A DNA stretch of 64,000 nt from Leifsonia tongyongensis (lineage in GTDB: Bacteria; Actinomycetota; Actinomycetes; Actinomycetales; Microbacteriaceae): contig NZ_JAAGWY010000004.1 in assembly GCF_010686705.1 (NCBI RefSeq), forward strand, positions 1 to 64,000, in the 5' to 3' direction. The notes below the pieces were generated by a model. The model had not been told where the DNA came from and did not search any database. It saw only the letters and a list, made by a program, of their open reading frames with translations. Made by a program: the position numbers and the translations under genes. Position 1 is the stretch's first letter; each line of letters begins with the position of its first letter. Of this stretch, positions 43,738 to 52,667 are shown in pieces.

Positions 43738-43753
43738 ATCGAATCGATTCGAT
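43738..43753. promoter_or_regulatory. LacI-type palindromic operator
   Basis: ATCGAATCGATTCGAT is a perfect 16-bp palindrome 29 bp upstream of the MFS start. A TAGTCT -10-like hexamer follows at 43771-43776, so the GTG at 43783 could be leaderless and the palindrome would cover the -35 region. No LacI-type regulator is in the window. Confidence 0.6.
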
Positions 43754-43782
43754 TTTCGGCGATTTCCCTGTAGTCTCGAAGG

Positions 43783-45069
43783 GTGAACCCCGCCACCAAC
43801 GGGCCGACGCAGTTGTCGTCGGCCCGTATTCGTTTTGCGCTCCTGGCCCTCGCCATGGGCGGTTTCGGCATCGGCTCCTCCGAGTTCGTCTCCATCGGAC
43901 TGCTGCCGAACCTCGCGCACGACCTTCTTCCGGCGCTCTATGCGGCGTCGCCGTCGAACGCGAACGCCCAGGCCGGATGGGTGATCTCGGCTTACGCGCT
44001 CGGCGTGGTCGTCGGGGCACCCACCATTGCAGCACTCGCGGCGCGATTGCCCCGGAAGAAGCTGCTCCTCTGGCTCCTGGTCGCCTTCGCGGTCGGAACG
44101 GTGGCCTCGGCCCTCGCCCCGACCTTCGGGCTGGTGCTCCTCGCCCGCTTCCTGACGGCGCTGCCCCACGGCGCGTACTTCGGGATCGCCTCTCTCGTGG
44201 CAGCGTCGCTCATGGGGCCGGGCAACCGGGGCAAGGGGGTCGCCTTCGTGTTGTCGGGCCTGACCATCGCGAACGTCATCGGCGTGCCGCTGATCACCTG
44301 GCTCGGGCAGGCGCACGGGTGGCGAGTGGCATACCTGGTCGTGGCCGCGATCTTCGTCGCGACCTTCGTCGCCGTGGCCTTCCTCGTACCCTGGCAGGCG
44401 GGCAATCCGGCCGCCACCATGCGACGGGAGCTGCGCGCGTTCACGCGCTTGCAGGTGTGGCTGACCCTGGCGATCGGAGCGATCGGGTTCGGCGGGTTCT
44501 TCGCGGTGTACACGTATGTCGCCCCGATCGTCACCGAGATCACCGGCCTCAGCTCGGCGGCGGTGCCACTCGTGCTCGTGCTCGTCGGAATAGGAATGAC
44601 GATCGGCAACTTCGTCGGTGGCTGGGGAGCCGACCGCAACCTCAAGCGGTTCATGCTCATCGCGTTCGGCGTGGTGCTCGTCGGGTTGGCGGTGCTCTAC
44701 TTCACGGCGGCGTCGGTCGTCGGACTGCTGGTCTCGCTCCTCGTCATCTCAGCGGCATGCTCGGCGCTGTCGCCCGCCATCCAGACCCGGCTGATGGACG
44801 TCGCCCACGACAGCCAGTCGATCGCGGCGGCACTGAACCATTCGGCGCTGAACATGGCCAACGCATCCGGAGCCTTCCTTGGAGGCCTGACGATCGCCGC
44901 CGGCTTCGGTTACTTGTCGCCGATCGCCGTCGGCGTCGCGCTCTGCATCGCGGGCATCGCGCTCTCCGTGCTGAGTTTCGGGATCGACCGGTCCCGTTCC
45001 CGCCGCCGAGCTGCAACGCGCGCCGCTGCCCCTCGCGAGCCGATCGACACGGCCCCCGTCGCGCTCTGA
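43783..45069 (+). CDS. MFS transporter, AraJ/DHA1 type
   Basis: 428 residues from GTG 43783, 12 membrane helices. MGGFGIGSSEFVSIGLLPNLA, GWVISAYALGVVVGAPTIAALAAR and RFLTALPHGAYFGIAS are typical of the AraJ/YdhP efflux subgroup. The basic C-terminal tail is cytoplasmic. The LacI-type palindrome in its promoter suggests control by a sugar or nucleoside. It is likely an exporter. Confidence 0.85.
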   Translation: MNPATNGPTQLSSARIRFALLALAMGGFGIGSSEFVSIGLLPNLAHDLLPALYAASPSNANAQAGWVISAYALGVVVGAPTIAALAARLPRKKLLLWLLVAFAVGTVASALAPTFGLVLLARFLTALPHGAYFGIASLVAASLMGPGNRGKGVAFVLSGLTIANVIGVPLITWLGQAHGWRVAYLVVAAIFVATFVAVAFLVPWQAGNPAATMRRELRAFTRLQVWLTLAIGAIGFGGFFAVYTYVAPIVTEITGLSSAAVPLVLVLVGIGMTIGNFVGGWGADRNLKRFMLIAFGVVLVGLAVLYFTAASVVGLLVSLLVISAACSALSPAIQTRLMDVAHDSQSIAAALNHSALNMANASGAFLGGLTIAAGFGYLSPIAVGVALCIAGIALSVLSFGIDRSRSRRRAATRAAAPREPIDTAPVAL

Positions 45070-45077
45070 GCTTCGGC

Positions 45078-45728
45078 TCAGTCCCCCTGAAGCAGGATCC
45101 CGTCCTGGATCGCGCGCTTGCGCAGCGCGACCTTCGTCCCCACGTCGTAACCGGCGACGCGGTACTTCTCGCGGATGCGCTTGAGGTAGCTCTTCGCGGT
45201 CTCGTCGGAGATGCCGAGCTGGAATGCCACGGCTTTCACGGGTTCGCCGGCCCCGTACAGCGCCATCACGCGGCGTTCCTGCGCGCTGAGCTTGGGTGCT
45301 CCACCGACCTCGCCGGCGTTGAGCGCCAGGTCGAGCTCCGCGGAGATGAACGACTCGCCTTTGCTGGCCGCGCGAATCGCTTCGACGATCATTTCGGCGT
45401 CCTCGCTCTTGACGAGGTAGCCGAGGGCGCCTGCTGCGAGGGCTTCGCGGACGACCGCGGGCTCCGAGTAGGTGCTCATGAGCACTGTGCGCACGCCTGT
45501 GGTCTTCAACGTCGACAGTTTCAGCGACACGGGAATGTTGTCTTTGAGGTCGAGGTCGAGGAGGACGACATCGACAGGGAATTCAGGATGCGTCAGCAGT
45601 TCCGGCCAGCTGGCGACGGCCGCGACCATGCGGATGTCGTCTGCTGCGCTCCGGATCCACTCGGTCAGTGCACCGAGGAGCATCTTGTGGTCGTCAACGA
45701 TCGCAATTCTGATGGGTTGCTCGCTCAC
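45078..45728 (-). CDS. NarL/LuxR-type response regulator
   Basis: 216 residues. Receiver domain (about 1-120) with phospho-acceptor Asp58 in VVLLDLDL, and a C-terminal LuxR helix-turn-helix (about 148-205: LSAQERRVMALYGAGEPVKAVAFQLGISDETAKSY). It is the third gene of a minus-strand module after a histidine kinase and a kinase-like membrane protein. It ends 8 bp from the MFS stop. Confidence 0.87.
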   Translation of the reverse strand: MSEQPIRIAIVDDHKMLLGALTEWIRSAADDIRMVAAVASWPELLTHPEFPVDVVLLDLDLKDNIPVSLKLSTLKTTGVRTVLMSTYSEPAVVREALAAGALGYLVKSEDAEMIVEAIRAASKGESFISAELDLALNAGEVGGAPKLSAQERRVMALYGAGEPVKAVAFQLGISDETAKSYLKRIREKYRVAGYDVGTKVALRKRAIQDGILLQGD

Positions 45729-45766
45729 GGTGTGGCCTTTCGTCGTGCCGTCGCCGGGGCTTCCGG

Positions 45767-46957
45767 CTAGAGGTCGGCCGGGTTGTCGACAACGCTTTCG
45801 ATATCAATCCGCAGCGTAGTACCCGAGAAGGTTTCGACATATCGACCTACCTTCCTGATAGCTTGCCATGCCGCGGGGTCCACGCTGTTTCGCGGCACAC
45901 CGGTGGCTGAAATCGTGATCGGGATGTGAATTCCGGCCGAAGGGTCCATCGCCGCCTCCCGGACACGCCTTTCGAGCGTGACCAGGAGTTCGCGCGGGTG
46001 GTTCTGCCCGAGCCGCACGGGGTCGCTGATGAGCAGCCAGATGGCGGTGAGCAGCCCGTCGCGCTGGTCGCGGGTGAGGAGACCTGCGAGCCCGTCGGGG
46101 TCGCTCACGGTGACGGAGGGCCCGAGGAGCGCAGATTCGGTGACCGCGTGGTAGAGCCACGTTTCGCGGCGTCCCTGGATGAGGTGGAGTCGCAGCTCGG
46201 TGGCGATGGATGCGGCCTCCGATGCGGTGTGCTCGTCGAGGGGCAGGGGCGTGCGGCCGGTGGCGACACCGTCCAGCAGCCGTTCCGCGGCGAGGTCGAG
46301 GCGGGCGAGTTCTTCGCTGGCCATCATGCCGACGGCGAACCGGGGCGAGCTGACGGTGCTCTGCACCTGGACGAGGTCGAGTTCGAGCTGGACGACGGTC
46401 CGCAGCGATCGCACGATCTGCACTCCGAGCAGCGGTGGGGCGACGGACAGCGCGATCGTGATGAACGCGGGCCCGAGCGCGAACGGGTGGTGCTGCCCGT
46501 GGAGGGCGAAGGCGCCGGCGAGGACGATGCCGAGCGCGATCGAGGTGACCACGATGTCTCGCGGCGGACGAAGGGTGACGCAGAGGAGCAGGGCAGCCCC
46601 CACGGCGACCGCCGCGGTCGGCGGCGCGCCCTGGTCACCGGAGTTCCAGGTGCCGGCGATGTCGAGTGCGACGACGACCGTCCACGCGGCGAGGGCCGCG
46701 ATGAAGAGCCCGGTCGGGAGCAGTTCGCGGTAGCGGCGATGGATGACCAGCCCGATGATGAGCGTCGCGATGAGGATCACCCACGCCGCGATGGTGAACG
46801 GCAGGGCCGGGTAGCTGCCCAGGTTGAGCAGCATGATGGCCGCCTGGTAGGCGATGAGCACGCAGCCGGTGAGGTTGAAGCCGATTTCGAGGCGCGAGCG
46901 GTTCAGCGCGTCGCGTTCGGTCGCGCTGTTCACCGTGGAGGCGAGGGATGCGGTCAC
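45767..46957 (-). CDS. Degenerate kinase-like membrane protein
   Basis: 396 residues from GTG 46957, overlapping the histidine-kinase stop (GTGA). Six hydrophobic helices fill about residues 25-190; a soluble domain (about 200-396) follows with a helical part and a weakly ATPase-like end (LTRDQRDGLLTAIWLLIS, later YVETFSGTTLRIDIE) that lines up with the C-terminal region of NarX-type kinases. The phospho-His box and the N and G1/G2 boxes are not recognisable. It may be a non-catalytic partner or sensor for the true kinase. Confidence 0.6.
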   Translation of the reverse strand: MTASLASTVNSATERDALNRSRLEIGFNLTGCVLIAYQAAIMLLNLGSYPALPFTIAAWVILIATLIIGLVIHRRYRELLPTGLFIAALAAWTVVVALDIAGTWNSGDQGAPPTAAVAVGAALLLCVTLRPPRDIVVTSIALGIVLAGAFALHGQHHPFALGPAFITIALSVAPPLLGVQIVRSLRTVVQLELDLVQVQSTVSSPRFAVGMMASEELARLDLAAERLLDGVATGRTPLPLDEHTASEAASIATELRLHLIQGRRETWLYHAVTESALLGPSVTVSDPDGLAGLLTRDQRDGLLTAIWLLISDPVRLGQNHPRELLVTLERRVREAAMDPSAGIHIPITISATGVPRNSVDPAAWQAIRKVGRYVETFSGTTLRIDIESVVDNPADL

Positions 46958-48117
46958 TTGGGCACCTCCAGCACGACGGTCGTCCCCGAACCGGGCGACG
47001 AGAACAGGCGGGCGTTTCCTCCGACGTCGCGCAGGCGCGCGACGATCGACTCGGTGAACCCCAGGCGGCCTTCTTCGATGCTGGCGACGTCGAATCCTTT
47101 TCCGGAGTCGGTGACCATCGCGCGCACCGTCGTCTCGTCGTCGGTGATGGTGACATGCGCCTCGCTGACACCGCTGTGGCGCCGGACGTTCTCGAGGCAC
47201 TCGGCGAGCGCGAGAAGGAACGAGTCCAGCACTTCGCTGGGCAGCAGCACCTGGCCTGTCCCGTGCCAGTTCACTTCGAGCCCCATGCGCTTGAACCGCT
47301 GCTTCACCGATTCGAGCGTGTTGCCGAGGGTGGACTCTTCGACGGGTTTCAGTTTGTATTCGCCGGATGCCGTGGGGTCGGGGTCGAAGCCGAGTCGCAG
47401 CTGCCGCAGCAGGGCCGCATCCTCTGCCGCCTGCTCGGTGAGGGCGGACACGCTGACGCCGACGCCGGAGTGGGCGAGCAGGGTCAGCGTGGCGAGCACG
47501 GTGTCGTGCAGGAGGCGCGCGCCCTGGCGGCGCCGGGCCTCCGTTTCGCTGGCGTGACGCTCGACCCGGTAGGCGCGGCTCATCGTCGTGATGCGTTTGA
47601 GGGTCCGGGGGACCGTCCGCGACAGCCAGACGCCGGTGATGGTGAGAGCACACCAGCCGGCGAGGGTGAGCGCGAGCGGTTCGACGGTGCGCGAGGAGGT
47701 CATGACGAGGGCGGCCGCAACGGCGGAGAACGTGATGACGAACGACACGACGAGCCCGGCGACACGCCTGGGTGTGGTGACGAGCACGATCGACGTCGAC
47801 GCCACCGCGCCGCCTGCGAGCATCCCGACGGCGCTCAACGCTGCGGGGTTCAGCGGGACGGCGGGGAGCATCTGGATGAGGACCAGCGCTACGCCTGCGG
47901 CGACGATCGTCACCACCCAGATCCCCGGGTGGAGCGAGGCAAGCCGCAGCTGCCCGTACGCGAGACCGGCGAGCAGCACCACGGACGCGAGATAGAGCGG
48001 CAGCGGCATGGCCCCCGGGATGCTCAGGCAGAGCAACGTCGTCGCGGTCGCGGTCAGGCCGACGTATCTCGCCGTGGTGCTGAGAAGGCGATCACGCTCC
48101 TTCTGGATGCGCGACAT
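46954..48117 (-). CDS. Sensor histidine kinase (NarL-type partner)
   Basis: 387 residues. About six membrane helices (1-165) precede the HisKA_3-like dimerisation helix with phospho-acceptor His204 in ARLLHDTVLATL. The ATP-binding domain has ALAECLENVRRHS (N box), TDSGKGFD (G1) and GSGTTVVLEVP (G2). It should phosphorylate the response regulator at 45078-45728. Its signal is unknown. Confidence 0.87.
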   Translation of the reverse strand: MSRIQKERDRLLSTTARYVGLTATATTLLCLSIPGAMPLPLYLASVVLLAGLAYGQLRLASLHPGIWVVTIVAAGVALVLIQMLPAVPLNPAALSAVGMLAGGAVASTSIVLVTTPRRVAGLVVSFVITFSAVAAALVMTSSRTVEPLALTLAGWCALTITGVWLSRTVPRTLKRITTMSRAYRVERHASETEARRRQGARLLHDTVLATLTLLAHSGVGVSVSALTEQAAEDAALLRQLRLGFDPDPTASGEYKLKPVEESTLGNTLESVKQRFKRMGLEVNWHGTGQVLLPSEVLDSFLLALAECLENVRRHSGVSEAHVTITDDETTVRAMVTDSGKGFDVASIEEGRLGFTESIVARLRDVGGNARLFSSPGSGTTVVLEVPK

Positions 48118-48186
48118 TCGACCTTCTCTCGTCAGCGGTCGGAACCCCGGCGCCCCCGCATCGCCGGAACATCCCCCGCATCCTGT

Positions 48187-49392
48187 CTACACCGCGAACA
48201 GCCGGCGCAACTGCTCGCCGACCAGTTCGTCCTCGATCAGGAAGCCGTCATGTCCGAAATCAGACTCTAATACCACCGTGGAGTCTCCGTCGATGTTCCC
48301 GGGCAGGTGTCGCGCGATCTCCACCTGTCCCTCGAGGGGAAAGAGCCTGTCGCTGTCGATTCCGACCACGAGCGCGCGTGAGGTCGCCCGGGCGAGGGCC
48401 GCCTCGATCCCGCCCCGGTCGCGCCCGATGTCGTGCGAGTTCATCGCCTCGACCAGGGTGATGTAGCTGTTGGCGTCGAACCGGCGGGTGAACTTGTTGC
48501 CGTGGAAGTCGAGGTAGGACTCGACCGCGAAACGTCCGCCTTCGCCGAGCGGACTGATGCCGCTCTGCCAGGCGCGCTCGAAGCGGTCATTGAGCTCGGA
48601 GGGGCTGCGGTAGTTGAGCAGTGCCATCCGCCGGGCCAGCGCGAGGCCGCGGTGCGGGCCGTCGCCGTCCTCGACGTCGTAGTAGTGCCCGGAACGGAAC
48701 AGCGGGTCGGTGCGCACGGCCTCGATCTGGACGGAGTTGAGCGCGATCTGGTCCGCCGTGGAATGGGGCGGCGCCGCGATGACGGCGACCCTCTCGACAC
48801 GTTCGGGGTAGCCGACCGCCCACTCGAGCGACTGCATGCCGCCCATCGATCCGCCGACGACGCCCGCCCAGCGGTCGATGCCGATGGCGTCGGAGAACGC
48901 GGCCTGGGCGTTCACCTGGTCGCGGATGGTCGTGAACGGGAAACGCGGACCCCACTCGTAGCCGTCGGGTGCCAGCGAGGCGGGGCCGGTGGTGCCCTGG
49001 CAGCCGCCGATCATGTTCGGCGCGACCACGAACCAGCGGTCGGTGTCGATCGCTTTGCCGGGACCGACGATGCCCTCCCACCAGCCGCCGGTGGGATGAC
49101 CGGGGCCGCCTGGCCCGATGAGATGGCTGTCGCCGGTCAGGGCGTGCAGGACGAGGACGGCGTTGTCGCGCGCGGGGGAGAGCTCGCCCCAGGTCTCGTA
49201 GGCGATGCGCACGTAGGGGAGGCTCTCACCGCTCTCGAAGGTGAAGGCGCCGATACCCGCGAACTGGCGGTTGCCGACCGGGTCGCTCTCACGCCAGGCG
49301 CCGCTCGCTGGCGGCTTGCCGAGGAGCGACCGGGCCTGCGCCTCGGTGATGAAACTCGACGGCGCGGTGTCTGCCGATGTCTGCCACTCCAT
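48187..49392 (-). CDS. metX: Homoserine O-acetyltransferase
   Basis: 401 residues from ATG 49392; upstream frame continues but lacks family content. Alpha/beta-hydrolase acyltransferase with the nucleophile in VVGGSMGGMQSLEWA, an early LHALTGDSH, and a final His in DFGHDGFL. It activates homoserine with acetyl-CoA (possibly succinyl-CoA) for methionine synthesis. metY, encoding the next enzyme, lies upstream on the same strand. Confidence 0.93.
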   Translation of the reverse strand: MEWQTSADTAPSSFITEAQARSLLGKPPASGAWRESDPVGNRQFAGIGAFTFESGESLPYVRIAYETWGELSPARDNAVLVLHALTGDSHLIGPGGPGHPTGGWWEGIVGPGKAIDTDRWFVVAPNMIGGCQGTTGPASLAPDGYEWGPRFPFTTIRDQVNAQAAFSDAIGIDRWAGVVGGSMGGMQSLEWAVGYPERVERVAVIAAPPHSTADQIALNSVQIEAVRTDPLFRSGHYYDVEDGDGPHRGLALARRMALLNYRSPSELNDRFERAWQSGISPLGEGGRFAVESYLDFHGNKFTRRFDANSYITLVEAMNSHDIGRDRGGIEAALARATSRALVVGIDSDRLFPLEGQVEIARHLPGNIDGDSTVVLESDFGHDGFLIEDELVGEQLRRLFAV

Positions 49393-49553
49393 AGTGTCAA
49401 TTCTGGCGGACCGCGCCGGTGCCCGCCGCCGTGTTACGTCGCGCTCCCACACCCGCATCCGGGTGTGCCCGCCACCTCGCGACGTCCCCGCCCGTTCGAC
49501 CTGGCGGGCACGTCCCAAACTGGCGGGCACACGCCAGTGGACCTCAAAAGAAG

Positions 49554-49583
49554 CGGGCCCGCGATCCGAAGACCGCGGGCCCG
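49554..49583 (-). terminator. Rho-independent terminator after metY
   Basis: CGGGCCCGCG (49554-49563) pairs with 49574-49583 as a perfect 10-bp stem. Read on the minus strand it is followed by TTCTTTTGAGG, giving the T-run, so it terminates metY transcription before metX. Confidence 0.75.
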
Positions 49584-49604
49584 GAGTGAAACCTCTCGCG
49601 CTTC

Positions 49605-49666
49605 GCGAAGGGCCGTCGCGCCGGGCCGCAGCGAAGCCATGCGGCGCCGGGCGAGGACCGGCGCCG
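49605..49666 (-). repeat. Dispersed GC-rich intergenic repeat, copy 1
   Basis: The minus strand here reads GGCGCCGGTCCTCGCCCGGC, then GCCGCATGGCTTCGCTGCGG, then GACGGCCCTTCGC. Copies 2 and 3 at 59654-59726 and 59731-59802 match it over about 57 bp with few differences. It lies between metY and its terminator. Confidence 0.75.
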
Positions 49667-49675
49667 CCGATAAGC

Positions 49676-50998
49676 TCAGGCGCGAGCGGCCTCCGCGACC
49701 GAGCGGGCGGCGGCCAGGCCGGCGTCGAGGTCGGCCTTCAGGTCCTCGATGTTCTCGAGGCCGACCGACAGGCGCACCAGGCCCGGTGTGACACCGGCGG
49801 TGAGCTGCTGCTCGGGCGTGAGCTGCGAATGCGTGGTCGACGCCGGGTGGATCACGAGGCTGCGCACGTCGCCGATGTTGGCGAGGTGGCTGAACAGCGT
49901 GAGGTTGTCGACGAGAGCTGCGCCCGCATCCACTCCGCCCTTGAGCTCGAACGAGAGCACCGCACCGACCCCCTTCGGGGCGTACCGGTTCGCTGCCGCG
50001 TACCACGGGCTCGTGGGGAGGCCGGAGTAGTTGACGGATGCGACATCCGGGTGGTTCTCGAGGTATTCGGCGATCTCCTGTGCGTTCTGCACGTGGCGCT
50101 CGACGCGCAGCGAGAGCGTCTCGATGCCCTGGATGAGCTGCCATGCGCTGGCGGGCGCGATCGCCGAGCCGAGGTCGCGGAGCAGCTGCACGCGCGCCTT
50201 GATGATGTAGGCGAGGCCGTCGCCGACCGCAGCGGTGTAGCTGGCGCCGTGGTACGACGGGTCCGGCTCGGTGAGACCCGGGAACTTCTCGACGTTCTTC
50301 GACCATTCGAACGTGCCGCCGTCGACGATGATGCCGCCGATGACGGTTCCGTGCCCGCCGAGGAACTTCGTCGCCGAGTGGATGACGATGTCGGCGCCGA
50401 ACTCGAACGGGCGGATCAGGTACGGCGTCGCGATCGTGTTGTCGACGATGAGCGGCACTCCCGCCTCGTGTGCGACGTCGGCGACGAGCGAGATGTCGAG
50501 GATGTTGATCTTCGGGTTGCCGATGGTCTCGGCGAAGAACAGCTTGGTGTTCGGGCGGACGGCACGGCGCCACTCGTCGGCGTCGTCCTGGTTCTCGACG
50601 AACGTGGTCTCGATGCCGAGCTTCGCGAGGGTGTACTTGAAGAGGTTGTAGGTTCCGCCGTAGATCGAGCTCGACGACACGATGTGGTCGCCGGCCTGCG
50701 CGATGTTCAGCACGGCGAAGGTCTCAGCGGCCTGACCGGACGCGACGAGGAGGGCTCCGGTGCCCCCTTCGAGTGCGGCCACGCGCTCCTCGACGACCGC
50801 CTGGGTCGGGTTCTGGATGCGCGTGTAGATGTTGCCGAACTCGGCGAGGGCGAACAGGTTCTTCGCGTGCGCCGAGTTGTTGAACACGTACGAGGTGGTC
50901 TGGTAGATCGGCGTCGCCCGTGCGTTGGTCACGGGGTCGGGGGATGCTCCGGTGTGGATCTGCTTGGTCTCGAACTGCCATTCGGCGGCGTTGGTCAT
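49676..50998 (-). CDS. metY: O-acetylhomoserine sulfhydrylase (aminocarboxypropyltransferase)
   Basis: 440 residues of the Cys/Met-metabolism PLP family. The Schiff-base Lys is in HSATKFLGGHGTVIGG; ETIGNPKINILDI and the long VRLSVGLENIEDLKADLDAGL tail are typical of the MetY subgroup, which is longer than cystathionine synthases. It makes homocysteine from O-acetylhomoserine and sulfide. No SAM riboswitch is evident upstream (50999-51130). Confidence 0.92.
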   Translation of the reverse strand: MTNAAEWQFETKQIHTGASPDPVTNARATPIYQTTSYVFNNSAHAKNLFALAEFGNIYTRIQNPTQAVVEERVAALEGGTGALLVASGQAAETFAVLNIAQAGDHIVSSSSIYGGTYNLFKYTLAKLGIETTFVENQDDADEWRRAVRPNTKLFFAETIGNPKINILDISLVADVAHEAGVPLIVDNTIATPYLIRPFEFGADIVIHSATKFLGGHGTVIGGIIVDGGTFEWSKNVEKFPGLTEPDPSYHGASYTAAVGDGLAYIIKARVQLLRDLGSAIAPASAWQLIQGIETLSLRVERHVQNAQEIAEYLENHPDVASVNYSGLPTSPWYAAANRYAPKGVGAVLSFELKGGVDAGAALVDNLTLFSHLANIGDVRSLVIHPASTTHSQLTPEQQLTAGVTPGLVRLSVGLENIEDLKADLDAGLAAARSVAEAARA

Positions 50999-51130
50999 TG
51001 TGCTCTCCTGGGAGTCGGGTGGTCGGTGAGCGTGATCCTGTCACCGCGTCATCAGGCTAGGCGCGCATCCGGCACGCGGCAACGACGCCGAAATACTGCG
51101 TAATCCGGGCTGACGAGGAAAATAGGGGTC

Positions 51131-51913
51131 ATGACGAAAAGGCGTGTGGTCGTGACAGGTGCGAGCTCGGGCATCGGAGCGGCGACGGCCCGGCTCTTCC
51201 GGTCCCAGGGCTGGGATGTGGTGGGGGTCGCCCGGCGCACCGACCGGTTGAAGGTGCTCGCCGACGAGACGGGCAGCTCCGTGTTCACCGCCGACCTGAC
51301 GAACCAGGACGACGTGGATGCGCTCAGGCGCCACCTCGAAGAGACCGGCCCCATCCACGCGCTGGTCAACAACGCGGGTGGCGCACTCGGCCTCGACTCG
51401 GTCGAGAAGTCGCTCGTCGAGGACTGGGTGCGGATGTTCGACATCAACGTCATCGCGACGAAACGGGTGATCGAAGCGCTGCTTCCCCTCTTGCGGGAGG
51501 GGGCCGCCGAGAGCGGGCACGCCGACATCCTGAACGTCACCTCGATCGCCGGGCACACGGCGTATGTGGGCGGCGGCGGTTACAACGCGGCCAAGTTCGC
51601 CGAGCACGCCTTGACCGAGGTGCTTCGGCTCGAGCTGAACGGTGAGCCCATTCGCGTCATCGAGGTCGCGCCCGGCATGGTCGCCACGGAGGAGTTCTCC
51701 CTCGTGCGCTTCGGCGGTGACCAGGCGCGGGCGGAAGCGGTGTACGCAGACGTCCCCGACCCGCTGACGGCCGAAGACATCGCCGAGACCATCGTCGCGG
51801 CCCTCGAGCGACCGAGGCACGTCGACCTCGACCTGATCGTGATCAAGCCGGTCGCACAGGCCGCGCCGTACCGTTTCCACAAGGGCGCACTCGTGGTCAG
51901 AGACGACAGCTGA
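51131..51913 (+). CDS. Short-chain dehydrogenase/reductase
   Basis: 260 residues. NAD(P) site TGASSGIGAATARLF (8-22), NNAGGALG, and the catalytic Ser-Tyr-Lys in NVTSIAGHTAY and YNAAKFAEHAL. The YNAAK form fits the YdfG-like 3-hydroxy acid dehydrogenases. Its stop overlaps the ATG of the channel gene (51911-51915). Confidence 0.88.
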   Translation: MTKRRVVVTGASSGIGAATARLFRSQGWDVVGVARRTDRLKVLADETGSSVFTADLTNQDDVDALRRHLEETGPIHALVNNAGGALGLDSVEKSLVEDWVRMFDINVIATKRVIEALLPLLREGAAESGHADILNVTSIAGHTAYVGGGGYNAAKFAEHALTEVLRLELNGEPIRVIEVAPGMVATEEFSLVRFGGDQARAEAVYADVPDPLTAEDIAETIVAALERPRHVDLDLIVIKPVAQAAPYRFHKGALVVRDDS

Positions 51914-52638
51914 TGGCTGCGAAGCCGGAGCCGGACGGAGACACGGCCGCACGCGATCGCTGGGAGGCCGCGACGACGTGGCCGCTCCTGATCGCCTCCG
52001 TCCTCTTCCTCATCGCCTACTCGTGGCGCATCCTCGAGCGCAACCCCTCGACGACCCTCGTCGTGGTGCTGACGGTGATCCTGGTCCTCGTGTGGGTCGC
52101 CTTCGTCATCGACTACGTCGTGCGCATCATCCTGAGCCCCGACAAATGGTGGTTCATCGGCCACAGCAAAGTGGACCTCCTGTCGGTCTTCATCCCTATC
52201 GCGCGTCCGTTCCGCCTGCTCAAATACCTCGGCAGGATTCCGCTTCTGGGCGGTAACTCGGGTGCTGCCCTGCGGCGCCGGGTCATCATCATCGCCGCGA
52301 CGTTCGTCGTGATGTTCATCTACGTGATGTCCCTCGCGGAATACGCAGCAGAGCGTGATGCGAAAGGTGCGAACATCACGAGCTTCGGCGATTCGATCTG
52401 GTGGGCGTGCGTCACCATGGCCACAGTCGGGTACGGCGACTACTACCCGATCACGATCATGGGCCGTGTGCTCGCTGTCGTCCTCATGATCGGCGGAGTC
52501 GCCATCGTCGGCACCGCAACCGGAACGCTGGTCTCCTACCTCAACGACCGCATGGTCACCGTGCGCGCACGCGAACAACGCGCACGCCAGATCGGACTCG
52601 CGGAGGAGGACGACACGGGCGGATCCGAGCCGAGCTGA
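51913..52638 (+). CDS. Voltage-gated-type potassium channel
   Basis: 241 residues with six membrane helices. The K+ selectivity filter TVGYGDYYP is near residue 175, preceded by pore helix WWACVTMA. An Arg-rich fourth helix (ARPFRLLKYLGRIPLLGG) resembles a simplified voltage sensor. The acidic tail has no RCK domain. It is coupled to the SDR gene by a one-base overlap. Confidence 0.88.
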   Translation: MAAKPEPDGDTAARDRWEAATTWPLLIASVLFLIAYSWRILERNPSTTLVVVLTVILVLVWVAFVIDYVVRIILSPDKWWFIGHSKVDLLSVFIPIARPFRLLKYLGRIPLLGGNSGAALRRRVIIIAATFVVMFIYVMSLAEYAAERDAKGANITSFGDSIWWACVTMATVGYGDYYPITIMGRVLAVVLMIGGVAIVGTATGTLVSYLNDRMVTVRAREQRARQIGLAEEDDTGGSEPS

Positions 52639-52667
52639 GTCGTGATGAGCCCGGCTGATCCGGGTCC

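Noticed and set aside
50999-51130. SAM riboswitch upstream of metY
   Set aside because: I could not find the conserved SAM-binding core or a matching set of helices in this 132-bp leader.
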